A stretch of 11,290 nucleotides of DNA from Acidobacteriaceae bacterium (GTDB lineage Bacteria > Acidobacteriota > Terriglobia > Terriglobales > Acidobacteriaceae), in the NCBI GenBank assembly GCA_030042915.1, contig JASHYS010000031.1, positions 1-11,290 on the forward strand. Reading direction: 5' to 3'. The notes under the pieces were generated by a model, which did not search any database, was not told the DNA's origin, and was given only the letters and a program-made list of their open reading frames with translations. The position numbers and the translations under genes were made by a program. This document shows positions 7,465 to 11,290 of the stretch, in pieces (the first letter of the stretch is position 1; each line of letters opens with the position of its first letter).

Positions 7465-8322
7465 TCAGACCTCCCGCGGATATTCCACGGAATGAAGGAA
7501 CAGCCCGCGCGCAGGAGCCGTGGGCCCTGCTGCAGCGCGGCTGCGCTCAGCGAGAATTCGCAGAATCTCTTCCGATGCGAGATGGCCGCGCCCCACATCG
7601 AGCATGGTTCCCACCAGATTGCGAACCATATGGTGCAGGAACCCGTTGCCGCGGACGCGGTAAACAAGAAGCTCGCCGGCTTCGCTCCGGCACTGCGACC
7701 ACTCAGACGAAAAGATCTTTCGCACTGTGGATTCTCGCACCGCAACCATGCCGTCTTCTGTTGCCTGTTCCCTGTTGCCTGCTGCCTCGCTCTGGCGTTC
7801 AGCCAAGTCGGGATCGCTTGCGGCAAAGCTTTGGAAGTCGTGTTCACCCTCAAAAAGCTTCGCGCCGGCGTCGAGCGCGGCGATATCCAGCGGCCAGGGG
7901 CACGCATGGACATACCGGGCGAGGAATGGCGGGCAAATCTCGCCGCGAAAAATGCGATATTCGTAGGTCTTGGCAATGGCCGAATGCCGTGCGTGAAAAG
8001 TGCTTCGCACTGTTCTGATTTCGGAGATTCGAATGGACAGTGGAAGCGTCCGGTTAAGCGCGCGAAGCAGATTCTCCGGCGGAATGGGCGCGCGCAAAGC
8101 GAAGCTGGCCACCTGCGCCAGAGCGTGCACACCGGCGTCGGTGCGCCCCGAACCTTGCGGCAGGGGAGTTTCGCCGGTGATGCGGCCCAGCGCTGCCTGC
8201 ATCTCGCCCTGGATGGTCGGCTGGCCGGGCTGCACCTGCCATCCCTGGAAATCGGTGCCGTCGTACGACAGCGTGACCTTCCAGGTCTGCAATTCGGGGC
8301 CGGAATGGGCAGTTTCAGCCAC
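7465..8322 (-). CDS. truA: tRNA pseudouridine(38-40) synthase TruA
   Basis: TruA isomerises uridines 38-40 in the anticodon stem-loop of many tRNAs. The 285-residue product covers the whole family: LSYDGTDFQGWQ (18-29), PTIQGEMQAAL, the catalytic GSGRTDAGVHALAQ with D62, FHARHSAIAKTYEYRI, the FSSEW strand, LLVYRVRGNGFLHHMVRN (218-235), and the end motif AGPTAPARGLFLHSVEYP. The start is GTG at 8322 with AGGCGG about 8 bases upstream; the conserved region begins 15 residues later. The loop between the F166 strand and VRKI (200-203) is about 20 residues longer than in the E. coli enzyme as I remember it, and holds a 7-base tandem repeat (7758-7785). The function should persist since this loop is variable and all core motifs are intact. 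It is divergent from the TolC-family gene. Confidence 0.95.
   Translation of the reverse strand: MAETAHSGPELQTWKVTLSYDGTDFQGWQVQPGQPTIQGEMQAALGRITGETPLPQGSGRTDAGVHALAQVASFALRAPIPPENLLRALNRTLPLSIRISEIRTVRSTFHARHSAIAKTYEYRIFRGEICPPFLARYVHACPWPLDIAALDAGAKLFEGEHDFQSFAASDPDLAERQSEAAGNREQATEDGMVAVRESTVRKIFSSEWSQCRSEAGELLVYRVRGNGFLHHMVRNLVGTMLDVGRGHLASEEILRILAERSRAAAGPTAPARGLFLHSVEYPREV
7758..7785 (-). repeat. Heptanucleotide tandem repeat inside truA
   Basis: Four consecutive 7-base units read on the plus strand as CTGTTGC, CTGTTCC, CTGTTGC, CTGCTGC (minus strand consensus GCAACAG). They encode part of the truA loop insertion (about residues 180-189, AAGNREQATE). Because 7 is not a multiple of 3, gain or loss of one unit would shift the frame. 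Confidence 0.8.
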
Positions 8323-8334
8323 AGCAAGATCCGC

Positions 8335-8511
8335 CTACCAGAGTAGCTGAACGCAATCGGTATCGCTTTCCGGCGGTGTGGGTTCCACATTCTTGAGCAG
8401 ATTCCACAGGAGTTGCGGGAAGGCAGTTGCCAGGATTAGTTGACAGGAGTATTTTACTAACCAGTTAGTTAGGAAGGCAGCGCCGGGTCGGTTTCGGCCT
8501 GTCCATGCCAT
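8335..8511 (-). CDS. Doubtful small ORF (58 aa) immediately upstream of truA
   Basis: A 58-codon frame from ATG at 8511 (MAWTGRNRPG...) to TAG at 8335-8337, 12 bases before the truA GTG; its stop overlaps the truA AGGCGG site, as in translationally coupled genes. The distal half (LATAFPQLLWNLLKNVEPTP) has GC-rich third positions and looks coding; the first half runs through the AT-rich TolC-gene promoter and operator and looks less so. AAAGG touches the ATG directly, too close for a working ribosome-binding site. Residues about 12-42 are fairly hydrophobic and could form one membrane segment. No family is recognised. It may be a real truA leader gene, the tail of a decayed gene, or chance. 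Confidence 0.25.
   Translation of the reverse strand: MAWTGRNRPGAAFLTNWLVKYSCQLILATAFPQLLWNLLKNVEPTPPESDTDCVQLLW
8427..8455 (+). promoter_or_regulatory. Predicted promoter of the TolC-family gene
   Basis: TTGCCA (8427-8432, 5 of 6 to the -35 consensus) and TATTTT (8450-8455, 4 of 6 to the -10) are 17 bases apart. A perfect TTGACA (8440-8445) lies between them but has no good -10 at the right distance. The start point would be near 8462, about 260 bases before the ATG. Confidence 0.5.
8456..8469. promoter_or_regulatory. Palindromic operator (TetR-like) over the TolC-gene start point
   Basis: ACTAAC-CA-GTTAGT is a perfect 6-2-6 inverted repeat directly after the predicted -10 box and centred on the predicted start point. 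Its form resembles TetR-family operators, which often sit in this position at efflux genes. No TetR gene is in the window, so the regulator is inferred only. Confidence 0.5.
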
Positions 8512-8722
8512 CCTTTGGACTTTTCCGGGCTTCGTCCTTTTCCTTAGCCCAAAGCATTTGCCTGCCCTTCATCCGGAACGCGCCAGGTATCGACTTCGTA
8601 ATCAAAGATGAACCTTGCTGTTTGCATTGAAAGCGATAATCATCTTGAACAACCATGATTCGCATCCGGCGCGTTTTCCTTCTAACGTTCCGTTTGCCGC
8701 AGCCCCCATTTGGAGAGAAGAC
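8470..8722 (+). other. Long leader region of the TolC-family mRNA
   Basis: About 250 bases with no convincing gene. It holds two weak hairpins: GTCCA (8501-8505) with TGGAC (8516-8520) followed by TTTT, and GGGCT (8527-8531) with AGCCC (8546-8550). A GATAAT box (8635-8640) could belong to a second, closer promoter, but no good -35 is seen. No riboswitch consensus is recognised. It ends in the strong GGAG site (8712-8715). Confidence 0.3.
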
Positions 8723-10921
8723 ATGTATTTTGAGAGTGTTCGTGTGTGGCGTCGGGAGCGGAGTGCAACAGGCTACGAACGGGAATGGGTGAAAGCCGGG
8801 ACGAAATCTCGCCGGCGCTCCGGCGGGCAGTTGCGCGCCGCTGCCGCGGTGTTGCTGACACTGGCAGCGACCCTGCCGGCAAACGCGCAGCAAGCAAACC
8901 CACAGCAATACGGCGCCGGATCGAGCGGACCCGACAAGGCAGCTTCGCAGTTGCCGGTTGCGCCTGAGCCGGTTCCCACGCAGCCCATTCCGCTGCGGAC
9001 GTCGAGCCGCGACTACTCCAAGGCCTACGCGACCTGGCTGGGAGATCCGATCAAAATCTATCTGCCCACCTCCATTCCCAAGGCGAGCTTCGTGAATTCG
9101 GTGCGGCTTGGCGATTTGCTGAAGGACGGCAAGATTTACCTCAGCCTCTCTGACGCGATTGCCCTGGCGATTGAGAACAACTACGACATTGCCATCGCGC
9201 GCTACGACCTGGACATTGCAGACACCGATATTCTGCGCACGCGAACTGGAGCCGCTCCGCTGGGCGTACCGACAGCCATTGTGGCCAACACGCTCACCGG
9301 TTCGGCGTCGACGGCGACCACGGGCGGGGGCGGCCCGGGCGGAACATCCGTGGGCTCGGGAGGCGCAGGCTCGGGAGCCTCGGGACTCACGCTCACGACG
9401 GCAGGTGCGGGGCCGAATCCGGAAACTCTGGATCCGACACTGACGGGGCAAATCCAGCTGCAACGCCAAGAGACGCCGCAGACGAGCATTTTCTCGCCGA
9501 GGTCTTCAACCAATACCAACCAGTACAACTTCACCTACAACCAGGGATTCGTGACCGGCACGGCGCTGCAGGTGGGCTTTAACAATTCGCGCGTGACCAC
9601 GAACAGTTTTTTCTATGACTACAGCCCGCTGTTCAGTTCCAGTTTTAACGCGGAAGTGACCCAGCAGCTTTTGCAGGGAGCCGGAATCTGGATCAACAAG
9701 CGCTTCATGTATCAGGCGCTGAACGACCGGCGCATCGCCGACTCTTCATTCCGGCAACAGATCCTATACACCGTGAACCAGGTGGAGAGCATTTACTGGG
9801 GGCTGGTGCAGGCGTACGAAGACGTGCAGGCCAAGCAGCGCGCGCTGGAGCAGAGCAACCAGTTGCTGGCCGACAACAAAAAGCAGCTCGACATTGGGAC
9901 CATGGCGCCCCTCGATGTGGTGAACGCGCAATCGAGTGTCGCGGCCGACCAGCAGGCGCTGATCAGCGCGCAGAGCGCTCTGACTTATCAGCAGCAGATC
10001 ATCAAGCAGGCCATTGCGCGCAATCTCAACGATCCCAAGCTTTCGGCTGCGCCGGTCATTCCCACCGATCGCGTGAGCCTGGAGCCGCTTGAAGAGGAGG
10101 GCCAGCCCGTGGAGGCGCTGGTGCAGGAGGCTTTCCAGCAGCGGCCCGAGCTGGAGCAGGCCGTACTCACTCTGCGCAACGATGAAATTACGCTCAAGGG
10201 CGCACGCAATGCGCTGCTGCCTACGCTGAACGTCTTCGGGTTTTACGGGGCCAGCGCGACCGGCGGATCGCAAAGCGCGGATTGCTACAACTTCCTTTCG
10301 AATCCCGTAGGGCCGTGCGCGCCGGGCACCTATCCGACCATCGGATACGGGACTACGCTGAATGGTCTGGTGAACAGCAGCGCTCCGAACAAGGGCGCGG
10401 GATTCAACCTGACCATCAACCTGCGCGATCGCCAGGCGCAGAGCGTGCAGGAACGCTCGCTGATGGAGTACCGGCAGGCGGAGCTGCAGCTGGAGCAGAA
10501 ATACACGCAGATTCGCATGCAGGTGGTGAACGCGATGTACGCGTTGACCAACGACCGGGCGCAGGTGAGAGCGGCGCAAGCGGCGCAAGACTACGCCCAG
10601 CAAAGCCTGGATGCGGAACAGAAGAAGCTGCACCTGGGAGCGTCGACCACTGCCAACGTGCTGCAGCAGCAACGGAACCTGGCCACGGCCGAAGACAACC
10701 TGATCGCCGCCCACGCCGCTTACGCGAAGGATCGCGCGGGCCTCTACCAGACATTGGCTTCGACCATGAAGCATTACCAGATCAATTTGACCGAAGCTGC
10801 GGCCGGAACGGTGACGGCGGTGCCGGTCATTCCGGGAGTGGCGCCGGCGCAGCCGGGCAACGAGCCCACCATGCAACCGCCTGCAGCGCAGGAGCAGCCC
10901 ACGCCGCAGCAGCCGCAGTAA
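8723..10921 (+). CDS. TolC-family outer-membrane efflux protein
   Basis: An outer-membrane channel component expected to work with an inner-membrane pump and a periplasmic adaptor. The 732-residue product has a long basic n-region, a hydrophobic core (about 38-50) and a signal cleavage at ANA-QQ (residue 56). A Pro-rich spacer follows. The first OEP repeat begins at ISLSDAIALAIENNYDI-like sequence (139-156) and includes a Gly/Ser-rich insert (about 195-222) and the long helices ending near 435. The second repeat spans about 463-690 and includes coiled-coil segments rich in Gln/Ala/Glu and a loop with two Cys (521 and 532) that could pair. The tail is Pro/Gln-rich. It is much longer than typical 430-500-residue TolC proteins. 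The ATG at 8723 has GGAG 7 bases upstream; the 36-codon-longer frame lacks such a site. No pump or adaptor gene lies adjacent, so its partner is unknown. Confidence 0.9.
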   Translation: MYFESVRVWRRERSATGYEREWVKAGTKSRRRSGGQLRAAAAVLLTLAATLPANAQQANPQQYGAGSSGPDKAASQLPVAPEPVPTQPIPLRTSSRDYSKAYATWLGDPIKIYLPTSIPKASFVNSVRLGDLLKDGKIYLSLSDAIALAIENNYDIAIARYDLDIADTDILRTRTGAAPLGVPTAIVANTLTGSASTATTGGGGPGGTSVGSGGAGSGASGLTLTTAGAGPNPETLDPTLTGQIQLQRQETPQTSIFSPRSSTNTNQYNFTYNQGFVTGTALQVGFNNSRVTTNSFFYDYSPLFSSSFNAEVTQQLLQGAGIWINKRFMYQALNDRRIADSSFRQQILYTVNQVESIYWGLVQAYEDVQAKQRALEQSNQLLADNKKQLDIGTMAPLDVVNAQSSVAADQQALISAQSALTYQQQIIKQAIARNLNDPKLSAAPVIPTDRVSLEPLEEEGQPVEALVQEAFQQRPELEQAVLTLRNDEITLKGARNALLPTLNVFGFYGASATGGSQSADCYNFLSNPVGPCAPGTYPTIGYGTTLNGLVNSSAPNKGAGFNLTINLRDRQAQSVQERSLMEYRQAELQLEQKYTQIRMQVVNAMYALTNDRAQVRAAQAAQDYAQQSLDAEQKKLHLGASTTANVLQQQRNLATAEDNLIAAHAAYAKDRAGLYQTLASTMKHYQINLTEAAAGTVTAVPVIPGVAPAQPGNEPTMQPPAAQEQPTPQQPQ

Positions 10922-10990
10922 AACAGGGAGCGAGCCACCCCAGCGAGCAAAGACCGTTCGCCGGGGACCCAGGCAGAGAGCAAGGGAGCC

Positions 10991-11039
10991 GGTTGCCCCA
11001 TCCTTAGCGCGGCGCAACGCGGGGCGAGCTAAGGGTGGG
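10991..11039. repeat. Dispersed hairpin repeat, copy 2 (between convergent TolC and GNAT genes)
   Basis: CCCATCCTTAGC (10997-11008) pairs with GCTAAGGGTGGG (11028-11039) in a 12-bp stem with one T-G wobble at the same place as in copy 1 (7392-7437). The left flank GGTTGCCCCATCC (10991-11003) matches copy 1 in 12 of 13 positions. Lying 70 bases after one stop and 12 bases beyond the other in convergent genes, it could act as a two-way 3'-end structure, though no U-tract follows. Confidence 0.7.
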
Positions 11040-11050
11040 AAGCCGATCAC

Positions 11051-11290
11051 TCAGGCTGGATCCTTCACCATGTGAACCACTCGAACCACCTCTCCATTGG
11101 GCAGAGGAACGTTCACTGTTTGCCGCGCCTTGTAGCCGTGCAGTGCATAGAGCGGGACGCCGGTCAGAGTGGACCCCAATTCGAAACGATGAAAGCCGGC
11201 GTTTCTCGCTGCGGTTTCGCAATGTTCGAGCAGCAAAGTGCCAAGGCCCTGCCGCGCCCAGTCGGGGTGTACAAAAAAGGCTCGGATCTT
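11051..11290 (-). CDS. GNAT-family N-acetyltransferase, C-terminal part (cut by window edge)
   Basis: The frame is open to the right edge, giving the last 79 residues; the start lies outside the window. It shows GNAT motif A: a beta strand IRAFFVHPDWAR followed by RQGLGTLLLEHCETAAR, where the Q/R-x-x-G-x-G/A pattern (RQGLGT) binds the acetyl-CoA pyrophosphate. Then come FHRFELGSTLTGVPLYALHGYKA, motif B with the family's Y-x-x-x-GY pattern, and a final strand VVHMVKDPA. The substrate cannot be told. Internal TTG at 11236 is not a true start because motif A lies before it. The gene converges on the TolC-family gene with 129 bases between stops, containing a hairpin repeat. Confidence 0.85.
   Translation of the reverse strand, partial: KIRAFFVHPDWARQGLGTLLLEHCETAARNAGFHRFELGSTLTGVPLYALHGYKARQTVNVPLPNGEVVRVVHMVKDPA

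Noticed and set aside
7428..8390. 320-codon minus-strand frame overlapping truA
   Set aside because: It is truA read in another frame; all TruA motifs lie in the 7465-8322 frame.
8505..8660. Short plus-strand ORFs (16 and 41 codons) in the TolC-gene leader
   Set aside because: No ribosome-binding sites and no coding-like codon pattern; likely chance.
8465..9469. Minus-strand frame of 334 codons upstream of and inside the TolC-family gene
   Set aside because: Arg-rich shadow of the TolC coding region with no family resemblance or ribosome-binding site.
9764..11050. Long minus-strand open frame opposite the TolC-family gene
   Set aside because: Composition is Arg/Leu-rich and without motifs, as expected for the complement of the TolC coding strand, and it has no start signals.
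1..11290. CRISPR arrays, tRNA or rRNA genes, insertion sequences, phage genes
   Set aside because: No spaced direct repeats, cloverleaf sequence, transposase or phage motif was seen anywhere in the window.

Overview
The window is high-GC bacterial chromosomal DNA (roughly 60% GC by eye), densely packed with housekeeping and envelope genes. Protein style points to an acidobacterium (Acidobacteriota, Terriglobia-like): a very long TolC-family protein with a Gly-rich insert, a Q/N/D-rich HtrA linker, a secreted YtcJ-like amidohydrolase, and short dispersed repeats between and inside genes. This assignment is inference from family resemblance; there is no rRNA or other marker to settle it.

Layout. 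1-74: a GC-rich hairpin and T-rich stretch before lysA. 75-1364 (+): diaminopimelate decarboxylase, the last step of lysine synthesis. 1382-1858 (-): small secreted peptidoglycan-binding-domain protein, convergent with lysA and with its own promoter. 2028-3659 (-): HtrA/DegP-type periplasmic protease with two PDZ domains. 3839-5701 (-): exported metal-dependent amidohydrolase, probably read from a leaderless transcript. 5850-6026 (+): a 58-codon gene of unknown function, divergent from the amidohydrolase. 6045-7304 (-): M20 metallopeptidase. 7465-8322 (-): tRNA pseudouridine synthase TruA. 8335-8511 (-): a doubtful 58-codon ORF abutting truA. 8723-10921 (+): TolC-family outer-membrane efflux protein, with a promoter and a TetR-like palindrome about 260 bases upstream. 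11051-11290 (-): C-terminal part of a GNAT acetyltransferase cut by the window edge.

How the genes relate. There is no long operon; most genes have their own signals. The amidohydrolase and htrA lie in the same direction and have look-alike promoters (GTYGGTGGCG, 14-15 bases, TATACT), so they may be co-controlled. HtrA, the peptidoglycan-binding protein, the amidohydrolase and the TolC homologue all act in the periplasm or outer membrane; lysA, truA and M20 look cytoplasmic. No pump partner or TetR gene for the TolC homologue lies in the window.

No clear new multi-gene system is visible. The points most worth a second look are: a dispersed hairpin repeat present in two full copies with a conserved outer stem and compensating changes in the inner stem; a Cys-containing insertion in the amidohydrolase catalytic domain; a heptanucleotide tandem repeat inside truA; a palindromic operator over the predicted start point of the TolC-family transcript; and one well-supported small gene.
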